DNA of 27,121 nt from Gammaproteobacteria bacterium (GTDB lineage Bacteria; Pseudomonadota; Gammaproteobacteria; Xanthomonadales; Marinicellaceae), in the NCBI GenBank assembly GCA_030426705.1, contig JAUHXW010000004.1:1-27121 (forward strand). The letters are read 5' to 3'. Positions 18,096 to 24,950 of the stretch are shown one piece after another. The position numbers were made by a program, and so were the translations under genes. How positions within the stretch are numbered: the stretch's first letter is position 1; every line of letters starts with the position of its first letter. The notes under the pieces were generated by a model. That model saw only the letters and a program-made list of their open reading frames with translations, was not told the origin of the DNA and ran no database searches.

Positions 18096-18779
18096 ATGCA
18101 CAACAACATCTTGATTGTCGAAGATGATATGGCCATTCGTGAAATGATGGCATTTTCTCTCCGAAGAGAGGGTTTCGATACCTTTAAAGCGGCTTCCGGT
18201 CATGAAGCGCTGGATCAATTAAACCGTGTACATCCAGATCTCATCGTCATTGACTGGGGTCTGCCAGACATGAGTGGTATTGATTTGATAGACATGATTC
18301 GCAGAGACAAAGTCATCAAGGAAGTGCCGATCATCATGTTAACTGCCCGAGCAGAAGAGGCCGATAAAGTCAAAGGGTTGGAGCGTGGAGCAGATGACTA
18401 TTTGACCAAACCCGCTTCCATGCTTGAGTTAATGGCCAGAATTCGTGCTCACCTCAGACGTTCCAGAGGCTTTGAATTGACTCACAAACTGGAATACCAA
18501 GGGATTGTCATGGATGCCGAGGCACATGAAGTATTGATTGATGGTAAGTCGCTAAGCCTCAGTTTGACAGAGTTTAAATTGCTCAAATTGTTTTTACAAA
18601 ACCCCAATAAATTATTGGGCAGGGAGCATATCCTCAATCATATCTGGGGACGCAACACATTTGTCGAAGACCGAACCGTTGATGTACACATCCTGCGTTT
18701 GCGCAAAGCCCTGAAAAAACATGGCAAGGACAAATGGATTCAAACCGTGCGCGGTGTGGGTTATAAATTAACCAGTTAA
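18096..18779 (+). CDS. phoB: PhoB-like phosphate response regulator
   Basis: This is an OmpR/PhoB-family two-component regulator. The receiver domain (about residues 1-120) has the acidic pair in LIVEDDMAIREM, the phospho-Asp in LIVIDWGLPDMSG, Thr in IIMLTARAEE and Lys in DDYLTKPAS. The C-terminal winged-helix domain matches E. coli PhoB closely (LTEFKLLKLF, GREHILNHIWG, FVEDRTVDVHILRLRKAL, IQTVRGVGYKL). The ATG at 18096 gives 227 residues, against 229 for E. coli PhoB. Earlier in-frame starts (TTG 18057, ATG 18063 and 18066) fall upstream of the predicted transcript start. A Pho box upstream indicates autoregulation by phosphate limitation. No phoR or pst genes follow; the next gene is convergent, 4 bp away. 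Confidence 0.85.
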   Translation: MHNNILIVEDDMAIREMMAFSLRREGFDTFKAASGHEALDQLNRVHPDLIVIDWGLPDMSGIDLIDMIRRDKVIKEVPIIMLTARAEEADKVKGLERGADDYLTKPASMLELMARIRAHLRRSRGFELTHKLEYQGIVMDAEAHEVLIDGKSLSLSLTEFKLLKLFLQNPNKLLGREHILNHIWGRNTFVEDRTVDVHILRLRKALKKHGKDKWIQTVRGVGYKLTS

Positions 18780-18783
18780 GTCG

Positions 18784-20025
18784 TTAATACGAATTAAACA
18801 CGATAGATTTAACGTCTTTCCACATGATCCATTGGTGATTGTTATGTTCGTCTTTTACAAACAGGCCATTGCTGTCACGGCTGACAGCTTTTTGGCCATA
18901 GGCAATTTCTTTGACACCACTTCTTAACTGCAATTCTACTGATGAGGTGTTCAGTTGAGTGATTTTTTTGATGTTTCTGAAAGGCACGTAATGATTGCGG
19001 TTGTTAATTTCAACTTCCAACAACTCATGCCCGCTTTGCTGGTTTAAGTCAAAAGCGATTTCGCTGGCTTTTAAGGTGCTGTTATCAGCCAGCATGATGG
19101 TGCCTGACAGGGGATGGCTGTGGCTTTGATAGTCTTTAAAAGTCAGCCACTTTACATCCACATCTGTGAATTCAAGTTTGACAAAATCGTCCCACATGAT
19201 TTCCTGACGGCCAATGTCAGGATGATAAAACCACAGACCTCGGTGACTGCTGTCGACATCGTTGGTGCCGCCTAATAGCAAGGATTTACCATCTTTCAGG
19301 ATGACATAGGATTTGTCACCCTGACGTTCTATGCTTTTGATCTTGCCAAATTTGATTTCATGTTCAGTTCTGTTCTCATCATAGCCATCTAATTCCTCAT
19401 CGAGCGCACGTTCATCTTTGTCCCACATAAAACGACCTTGCAATTGGCCGGATTTGGTGGTCAAAACACCATAAATACCTTGATCAAAACGCTTGGCTTC
19501 TGTGGGTGCCTGTGAAAACTCTATCACTTTGATTTCATCCATATCAAATGAAACAGTATCACCTGCTGCAGTTAACACATAAACATCGTCTGATAAGTCA
19601 TTGGTGTCACTGTCAGCATCAATCACAATACCATCATGCAAAGTGGCGAGGTATTTGTTGTTATTGTTGTCGAGTTCCAGCTTGGCCAGTGCCCCAAAAG
19701 GGATGTTGTAATAGGGTTGTTTAATCTCATTGCCAAAAAAAGACTTGAATGTAATCTGTAGGCCACCAACCCTGGCTTGTGGACCTGGTTGATGGTCTTC
19801 AAGGGCTTCTTTTTGTTCATCCGTGAAATGCTCAATGCCAATGGTGGTCATTTTTTGTCCGTTGAAAATATCGCTCAGCCACATTTCCTGCTCACCCCAG
19901 CGAATAGTGCCTGTGGTTTGCTCATTGTTGTTGCTGATTACTGTGCCATATATAACTGGCTCAAGATTTTCGGCAGATGCAGTTATGGTCAGAGTTAATA
20001 AACCTGTTATCAATGCTTTTTTCAT
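18784..20025 (-). CDS. Exported protein with three tandem beta-rich repeats, function unknown
   Basis: The family is not recognised. A signal peptide (about residues 1-18, ending TASA) sends it to the periplasm or surface. Comparing the sequence with itself shows a domain present about three times, at about 25-170, 184-286 and 304-410. Units one and two open alike (IYGTVISNN...GTIRWGEQE and IYGVLTTKS...GRFMWDKDE). All three share a PFGALAKLEL / KFGKIKSIER / PFRNIKKITQ segment and end alike: MDEIKVIEF, WDDFVKLEF, WKDVKSIVF. The composition is acidic, Gly-poor and beta-like. A barrel or propeller built from repeated units is likely. It is convergent with phoB with a 4-bp gap, so antisense overlap of transcripts is likely. 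The GC-rich palindrome lies upstream, at the 3' side of uvrA. Confidence 0.7.
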   Translation of the reverse strand: MKKALITGLLTLTITASAENLEPVIYGTVISNNNEQTTGTIRWGEQEMWLSDIFNGQKMTTIGIEHFTDEQKEALEDHQPGPQARVGGLQITFKSFFGNEIKQPYYNIPFGALAKLELDNNNNKYLATLHDGIVIDADSDTNDLSDDVYVLTAAGDTVSFDMDEIKVIEFSQAPTEAKRFDQGIYGVLTTKSGQLQGRFMWDKDERALDEELDGYDENRTEHEIKFGKIKSIERQGDKSYVILKDGKSLLLGGTNDVDSSHRGLWFYHPDIGRQEIMWDDFVKLEFTDVDVKWLTFKDYQSHSHPLSGTIMLADNSTLKASEIAFDLNQQSGHELLEVEINNRNHYVPFRNIKKITQLNTSSVELQLRSGVKEIAYGQKAVSRDSNGLFVKDEHNNHQWIMWKDVKSIVFNSY

Positions 20026-20123
20026 GACGGATGTGCTTTTTAAGTGTAAATCATTATGACATTATTTTTATTGTGATGCATGTTACTAAAGTCCTGAATT
20101 ATTACAAAACATTGTGGGTTTAA

Positions 20124-20147
20124 GGCCGGCGAGCCGCCGGCGGTCCA
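20124..20147. repeat. GC-rich palindromic repeat downstream of uvrA
   Basis: Read in the uvrA direction, this is GGACCGCCGGCGGC followed by TCGCCGGCC, starting about 19 nt after the uvrA stop. CCGCCGGCGG is a perfect palindrome. The same GGACCGCCGGCGGC recurs at the right end of the window, 9 nt after the stop of the acetyl-CoA hydrolase gene, again in the direction of the upstream gene. It stands out strongly against the AT-rich background. It is probably a REP-type intergenic element acting as a 3'-end hairpin; no T-run follows. Confidence 0.7.
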
Positions 20148-20165
20148 CATGATAATATGATCGGG

Positions 20166-23000
20166 TCATTGCTCTTTTAGTATCGGTTTCAAAAATGCAC
20201 CCGTATGGCTTTTCTTCACTTGAGTCAGTTGCTCAGGGGTACCGGTGGCGATGATTTCGCCGCCGCCGTGACCACCTTCAGGGCCCAGGTCGATGATCCA
20301 GTCAGCCGTTTTGATGACGTCCAGATTGTGTTCAATCACAATGATGGTGTTGCCGTTATCACGCAAGCGATGTAACACCTTCAGTAACTGTTTGATGTCA
20401 GCAAAATGCAAACCGGTGGTTGGCTCATCAAGGATATAAACTGTTTTGCCGGTATCACGCTTGGATAGTTCTTTAGCCAGTTTAACCCGTTGGGCTTCAC
20501 CGCCAGACAGGGTGGTGGCATTTTGACCCAAAGTGATGTAACTCAAGCCCACATCGAGCAAAGTTTGTAGTTTGGTGGCAATCGATGGTATCGCTGAGAA
20601 AAACGGCATGGCATCCTCAACAGTCATGTTGAGTACTTCGTAGATGTTCTTGCCTTTGTACTGGATGTCCAATGTTTCGCGATTGTAGCGTTTGCCTTTA
20701 CAGGTGTCACAGGTGACATAGACATCGGGTAAAAAATGCATTTCGACCTTAATCACGCCATCGCCCTGGCAAGCTTCACAGCGTCCGCCTTTGACATTGA
20801 AGCTGAAACGGCCGGGTTTATAACCACGGGTTCTGGATTCAGGTGTGTTGGCGAACAAGTCGCGTATGGGGCCGAATAACTGGGTGTAAGTGGCTGGATT
20901 TGAACGCGGGGTGCGTCCAATAGGCTTTTGGTCAATATCAACCACTTTATCGAACAACTCAATGTTTTCGAAACTTTTATAGGTTTGAGCCTGATGTGAG
21001 GCTCGGTTCAAGTGATTCGCTAAAACTTTGTAAACCGTTTCATTGATCAGGGTTGATTTACCTGAGCCGGAGACCCCTGTCACACAAGTAAATAAGCCAG
21101 TAGGGATTTCAATGTTGACGTTTTTAAGGTTGTTGCCCGAAGCGCCTTTGAGTTTGAACATTTTGTTCTTGTCAATTGGATGACGCTTTTCAGGAATGTC
21201 AATTTTTTGTACGCCTGTTAAGTATTGTCCGGTGATGGATTTGGGGTTTTGGCAAATTTCTTCAGGCGTTCCCTGTGCCACAATTTCACCACCGTGCACA
21301 CCCGCTCCGGGACCAATATCAATCACATGATCGGCCATGCGTACCGCGTCTTCATCATGCTCAACCACAATCACGGTGTTACCCAGGTTTTTCAGATTCA
21401 CCAGGGTTTTTAATAGCTTTTCATTGTCTCTTTGATGTAAACCAATCGAAGGTTCATCAAGCACATACATCACGCCAACCAGGCCTGCGCCGATTTGTGA
21501 TGCCAGTCTGATTCGTTGTGCTTCGCCACCAGAAAGCGAATCGGCCTTGCGGTCTACGGTCAGGTAATTCAAACCCACATTGACCAAAAAGCTCAAACGT
21601 TCACGGATTTCCTTGATGATTTTTTCGGCTATTTGCGCTTTTTGACCTTCGAGTTGTAAGGACTCAAAATGTGCCAAAGCATCGGCAATTGACATCGCGT
21701 TGATGTGTGGTAAAGGCGTGTCCTTGATAAATACATTACGTGCCGCTTGATTGAGCCTTTGACCTTCGCAACTGGGACAAGGCTTTTTGCTGATGTATTT
21801 GTTCAGTTCTTCGCGCACCATGGACGATTCGGTTTCCTGGTAGCGACGTTTCATGTTATTGGCAATGCCTTCGAAAGGGTGGTTGCGTTCGTATTGACCC
21901 TTATCGCTGTAATAGGTGAACTTGATGTTTTTATCGCCACTGCCAAAAAAGATGACGTCTTTGATTTCTTCGGATAAATCTTTCAGCGGTGTGTTGACAT
22001 CAAACTGATAGGTTTTGGCCAAAGCCTGCAACAATTGAAAATACCAGCCATTGCGTTTGTCCCAACCTCGGACGGCGCCTTCGGCCATGGACAACTCCTC
22101 ATTAACAACAATGCGTTTGGGGTCAAAGAACTGACTGATACCCAGTCCATCACATTCTGCGCAAGCGCCATTGGGCGAGTTAAAGGAAAATAATCTGGGT
22201 TCCAATTCACTCAAGGAATAATTACACACCGGGCAGGAAAACAGTGAGCTGAACAGCATTTCAATAGGCTTTTGTTCATCTGTATCGTCAAACGAAACAA
22301 CCATGGCCAAGCCTTCTGATAAAGACAGAGCGGTTTCAAATGATTCGGCCAACCTTTGCGCCATGCCTTCTTTAACCTTGAATCGATCAACCACAGCTTC
22401 GATGTGGTGTTTTTGTTTGGGGTTCAACTTGGGCAAATCATCAATGTTATACAACTTGCCATCAATTCGGACCCGCACAAAACCACTACCTCGTAACTGC
22501 TCCAATAACAACAAATGTTCACCTTTACGGTTCCTGACCACAGGTGCCAACAACATCAGCTTACGACCGGGTTCTAACGCCAATACTTTATCCACCATTT
22601 CAGACACCTCTTGCGCTTCCAATGAAATGTGATGGTCAGGACAGCGTGGTGTACCGATTCTGGCGTACAGTAATCGCAAGTAATCATAAATTTCGGTGAT
22701 GGTACCAACGGTTGAGCGGGGGTTGTGAGACGTAGATTTTTGTTCAATGGAAATAGCGGGTGACAAACCTTCAATATGATCGAGGTCTGGCTTGTCCATC
22801 ATCGATAAAAACTGACGTGCATAAGCCGATAAGGACTCAACATAACGCCTTTGACCTTCCGCATAAATGGTGTCAAAAGCCAAAGAAGATTTTCCTGAGC
22901 CGGAAAGACCAGTAATCACGATAAATTGGTCGCGTGGCAGATCTATATCGATGTTTTTCAGGTTGTGGGTTCTGACACCGCGCAGTGAAATGTGTTTCAT
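20166..23000 (-). CDS. uvrA: Excinuclease ABC subunit A
   Basis: UvrA recognises DNA damage in nucleotide excision repair and loads UvrB. Both ABC ATPase halves are intact: Walker [10 protein letters not shown] near the N-terminus and GVSGSGKST in the second half, two LSGGEAQR signatures, and Walker B regions ending LDEPSIGLH and LDEPTTGLH. The zinc modules are present ([10 protein letters not shown] with the later CAECDG, and CEACQGDG with CDTCKG). I chose the ATG at 23000, giving 944 residues (E. coli 940); a TTG three codons upstream is possible. It is transcribed alone, with a GC-rich palindrome just after the stop. No LexA-type operator (CTGT-N8-ACAG) was seen in the short upstream gap. 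Confidence 0.97.
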   Translation of the reverse strand: MKHISLRGVRTHNLKNIDIDLPRDQFIVITGLSGSGKSSLAFDTIYAEGQRRYVESLSAYARQFLSMMDKPDLDHIEGLSPAISIEQKSTSHNPRSTVGTITEIYDYLRLLYARIGTPRCPDHHISLEAQEVSEMVDKVLALEPGRKLMLLAPVVRNRKGEHLLLLEQLRGSGFVRVRIDGKLYNIDDLPKLNPKQKHHIEAVVDRFKVKEGMAQRLAESFETALSLSEGLAMVVSFDDTDEQKPIEMLFSSLFSCPVCNYSLSELEPRLFSFNSPNGACAECDGLGISQFFDPKRIVVNEELSMAEGAVRGWDKRNGWYFQLLQALAKTYQFDVNTPLKDLSEEIKDVIFFGSGDKNIKFTYYSDKGQYERNHPFEGIANNMKRRYQETESSMVREELNKYISKKPCPSCEGQRLNQAARNVFIKDTPLPHINAMSIADALAHFESLQLEGQKAQIAEKIIKEIRERLSFLVNVGLNYLTVDRKADSLSGGEAQRIRLASQIGAGLVGVMYVLDEPSIGLHQRDNEKLLKTLVNLKNLGNTVIVVEHDEDAVRMADHVIDIGPGAGVHGGEIVAQGTPEEICQNPKSITGQYLTGVQKIDIPEKRHPIDKNKMFKLKGASGNNLKNVNIEIPTGLFTCVTGVSGSGKSTLINETVYKVLANHLNRASHQAQTYKSFENIELFDKVVDIDQKPIGRTPRSNPATYTQLFGPIRDLFANTPESRTRGYKPGRFSFNVKGGRCEACQGDGVIKVEMHFLPDVYVTCDTCKGKRYNRETLDIQYKGKNIYEVLNMTVEDAMPFFSAIPSIATKLQTLLDVGLSYITLGQNATTLSGGEAQRVKLAKELSKRDTGKTVYILDEPTTGLHFADIKQLLKVLHRLRDNGNTIIVIEHNLDVIKTADWIIDLGPEGGHGGGEIIATGTPEQLTQVKKSHTGAFLKPILKEQ

Positions 23001-23133
23001 TTTGGTCAAAGCAAATCAAACCCATCATTTTAACCAATTCAAGCTGGAATGATGTGTGAAATTTCAGTTATTTCTTTTAACGCTTGAATCATTTCGTGAC
23101 TTTGTGTAGATGTTTTGAAGACTGTTTGTGGCG

Positions 23134-23139
23134 TATAAT
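23134..23139 (+). promoter_or_regulatory. -10 element TATAAT before a small membrane protein gene
   Basis: A perfect TATAAT lies 21 nt before the ATG at 23161. A convincing -35 at 16-18 bp spacing is not visible. The position argues that translation starts at 23161 rather than at the upstream GTG at 23128. Confidence 0.4.
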
Positions 23140-23160
23140 TTTATTTTTGCAGTTGATATT

Positions 23161-23328
23161 ATGAGCAAAAGAACCCTTGTTTTGTTGTTGCTGGCCCTGC
23201 TGGCCATTGTGCTTTATGGCGTTGGCTTTAAAACCACCTCTCTTTCTATCATTATTCTTGCAGGTTGCTTTGAACTTGGATTTTGGTTCAAACTATTTTC
23301 GAATGATGGTAAAAACAATTCCAACTAG
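23161..23328 (+). CDS. Small two-helix membrane protein, function unknown
   Basis: This 55-residue protein starts MSKRTLV and has two hydrophobic helices (about 5-22 and 27-44) joined by a short polar turn (GFKTTS). A polar tail (FSNDGKNNSN) follows. No family is recognised. The ATG at 23161 sits 21 nt after a TATAAT box; no ribosome-binding site is obvious. A GTG 11 codons earlier is open but overlaps the -10 box. The helix-turn-helix membrane topology and basic N-terminus make a real protein plausible, but so short a gene cannot be proven by eye. Confidence 0.5.
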   Translation: MSKRTLVLLLLALLAIVLYGVGFKTTSLSIIILAGCFELGFWFKLFSNDGKNNSN

Positions 23329-23385
23329 TTTTTCTTTTGTAACATTTGTTTATATAGCTTTTTCGTAGCTAACATCATAACGTGG

Positions 23386-23391
23386 TATAAT
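23386..23391 (+). promoter_or_regulatory. Extended -10 promoter before the Gly-rich small protein gene
   Basis: TGGTATAAT (23383-23391) is a perfect -10 with the TGn extension, which can make up for the poor -35. It would give a leader of about 65 nt that ends in a strong GAGGAGG ribosome site (23453-23459) before the ATG at 23464. Confidence 0.55.
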
Positions 23392-23463
23392 GATTAGGCT
23401 TGAAAGGGATGTATTTTTGAAAATCATGACCTTTCGTTTAAAACTAAAAATTGAGGAGGCTTT

Positions 23464-23742
23464 ATGGATTTATTACCAATAATTATACAATTGGTCAGTG
23501 GTGCTGTTGGGGGCAATTTGGCTGGTGGTATTTTGAAAAACTTTTCTTTGGGGACACTCTGGAATTCCGTAGTGGGTATTCTTGGCGGTGGACTTGGTGG
23601 CCAGTTATTAGGCATGCTCGGCATGGGCGGCGGCGGTGGCATGGACCTGATGGGTATTCTGTCACAAGTCGCAGCTGGGGGTGCTGGTGGTGGCGTGCTG
23701 TTGGGGATAGTTGGTGCGATTAAAAAAGCCATGGGCAAATAA
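23464..23742 (+). CDS. Small glycine-rich membrane protein
   Basis: This 92-residue, very Gly-rich hydrophobic protein has no firm functional assignment. It reads MDLLPIIIQLVSGAVGGNLA at the start, then GGGLGGQLLGMLGMGGGGGM, then a second hydrophobic stretch ending in a basic tail (IKKAMGK). The small-xxx-small spacing throughout (GxxxG-like, GGxxGG) suggests tight helix packing in a membrane. Similar 'QLVSGAVGGN.AG' short proteins are widespread in bacteria as hypothetical proteins, in my memory. The gene is well equipped: an extended -10 promoter, an unusually strong GAGGAGG ribosome site and a terminator 21 nt after the stop. This points to a separate, probably highly expressed transcript. 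It could be a stress, envelope or bacteriocin-like peptide; the sequence does not decide. Confidence 0.7.
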   Translation: MDLLPIIIQLVSGAVGGNLAGGILKNFSLGTLWNSVVGILGGGLGGQLLGMLGMGGGGGMDLMGILSQVAAGGAGGGVLLGIVGAIKKAMGK

Positions 23743-23763
23743 TACTTAAGCTTTAGCAGCGTA

Positions 23764-23790
23764 AAACCGGCCTGAGTGCCGGTTTTTTTT
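23764..23790 (+). terminator. Rho-independent terminator after the Gly-rich gene
   Basis: ACCGGC (23766-23771) and GCCGGT (23778-23783) form a hairpin with loop CTGAGT. It is followed by a run of eight T ending at 23790. Confidence 0.9.
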
Positions 23791-23843
23791 GGGCAACCAA
23801 TGATTGATTTGGTTAAAATGGCCCATTTTTAATCAGGATTCTT

Positions 23844-24566
23844 ATGAAAAAAGTTTTACTGCTTGGCTTGTTACTGGTAAATGTAGTTGTATCAAATGCC
23901 GATGTATTGGGTTTTTCTGTCGGAGCAAATTACTGGCAATATGACATGGATGGTACCATGCGTTCACCCTTGGCTGCCAATGACAGTGTTGGCATAGCTT
24001 TTGATGATTCAAGTGTTAATATTTTTGCGGCGTTTGAACATCCTGTGCCGTTCTTACCCAACGTAAGACTGCAGCAAAACAACATTCAAGCAGCAGGATT
24101 GATTCCTGTGTCTGATGCCAGTTTTCTAAATGGTGAGCTGGTTTATGTTTCTGGTGATATTGACTTGTCTCACACCGATGTGAGCTTGTATTACGAAATT
24201 CTGGATAACTGGGTTAATCTGGATTTGGGTTTGACTGCAAAATATTTTGATGGTTACTCAAGGTTTAAATATGAGGCTGTTATTGATGATGAGTCAGATT
24301 TTGATGACTGGATTCCAATGGTTTACGGACAAGCTCAATTTGATTTACCTTTTACTGGTTTTTCAACTGCTGCAACAGTCAGTGCCTTGAGTTTCGACAG
24401 CAACCATGTAACGGATTTGGATGTGGCGTTGAAATATCAAAATAAACTGGGATTTGGTGCAGATTTGGGTTATCGAACCATGGATATTGACCTGAAAAAC
24501 ATCAACAGTTTCAAAAGCGACCTGAAAATAGATGGTTTTTATTTGGGCGGTCGCTTCGAGTTTTAA
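23844..24566 (+). CDS. TIGR04219-type outer-membrane beta-barrel protein
   Basis: This is a 240-residue predicted outer-membrane barrel. A signal peptide (about residues 1-19) ends just before DVLGFSVGANYWQYDMDG, the characteristic opening of the TIGR04219 family. Alternating hydrophobic strands follow, and the last one ends in the barrel signature GFYLGGRFEF with a C-terminal Phe, as needed for BAM-dependent insertion. An acidic loop (DDESDFDDW, about 149-157) lies in the middle. The role is unknown for the family; small barrels of this type are often found without partners. The stop codon is just 4 nt before the second palindromic element. Confidence 0.8.
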   Translation: MKKVLLLGLLLVNVVVSNADVLGFSVGANYWQYDMDGTMRSPLAANDSVGIAFDDSSVNIFAAFEHPVPFLPNVRLQQNNIQAAGLIPVSDASFLNGELVYVSGDIDLSHTDVSLYYEILDNWVNLDLGLTAKYFDGYSRFKYEAVIDDESDFDDWIPMVYGQAQFDLPFTGFSTAATVSALSFDSNHVTDLDVALKYQNKLGFGADLGYRTMDIDLKNINSFKSDLKIDGFYLGGRFEF

Positions 24567-24570
24567 TATA

Positions 24571-24863
24571 AGAGACCTTTACTCGATTCGTGTACAAAGA
24601 CAAAAAGTTTAACAATGTACCACTCAACGTTGAAAAACTTGCCAATAACAGGCTCGTTTTGTTGTTATGGCGGATTGCCGGAGGCAAAAAGCCTTAACAA
24701 AAAAACGAAATAGCCGTGTATTGGTCTGCATTTTCCGCCTTGATTGGTACATTTTTAATTCTTTTTATGCGCATCATCCTCGATGCTTACCGCTTTGCGG
24801 CTTACGTGAAAAAACATTCCAGATGTTTTTTTCTCAATTGCCCAGAATCGAGTAAAGGTCTCT
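24571..24863. repeat. Palindromic dispersed element, copy 2 (MITE-like)
   Basis: This 293-bp element is related to copy 1 at 5893-6186 in the same overall orientation. Shared blocks include CTTGCCAATAACAGGCTCGT, the central GGCAAAAAGCC, AATAGCCGTGTATTGG and the outer inverted ends (AGAGACCTTTACTCGATTC at the left, complement of AGAGACCTTTACTCGATTC at the right, a perfect pair). It lacks the cassette in the left arm but has a related ~62-nt cassette, inverted, in the right arm (about 24767-24828). No protein gene is present; the short open frame across it is not believable. It fills most of the 384-bp gap between the barrel gene and the acetyl-CoA hydrolase gene. The flanks show no clear target duplication. 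Confidence 0.85.
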
Positions 24864-24885
24864 ACAAGTCAAAATAATTTCCACG

Positions 24886-24915
24886 AAAAAGCACCGGTAA
24901 ACAGGTGCTTTTTTT
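24886..24915. terminator. Hairpin terminator, possibly bidirectional
   Basis: AAAAAGCACC (24886-24895) pairs with GGTGCTTTTT (24904-24913), loop GGTAAACA, followed by more T. The A-run on the left lets it work on the minus strand too. It would end transcripts from the barrel gene side or through the palindromic element. Confidence 0.8.
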
Positions 24916-24918
24916 GGT

Positions 24919-24943
24919 TATAATGTTGAGTCAATAATTGACT
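24919..24943 (+). promoter_or_regulatory. -10 box and palindromic operator candidate before the acetyl-CoA hydrolase gene
   Basis: TATAAT (24919-24924) is followed by AGTCAATAATTGACT (24929-24943), a perfect 7-bp inverted repeat around one A. It covers the likely transcription start and ends 7 nt before the ATG at 24951. A repressor bound here would block initiation. No -35 is clear, and the regulator is unknown. Confidence 0.4.
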
Positions 24944-24950
24944 GTGAACC

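Noticed and set aside
24667..24855. 62-codon open frame inside element copy 2
   Set aside because: The frame is not kept between the two element copies and has no ribosome site; it is a shadow of repeat DNA.
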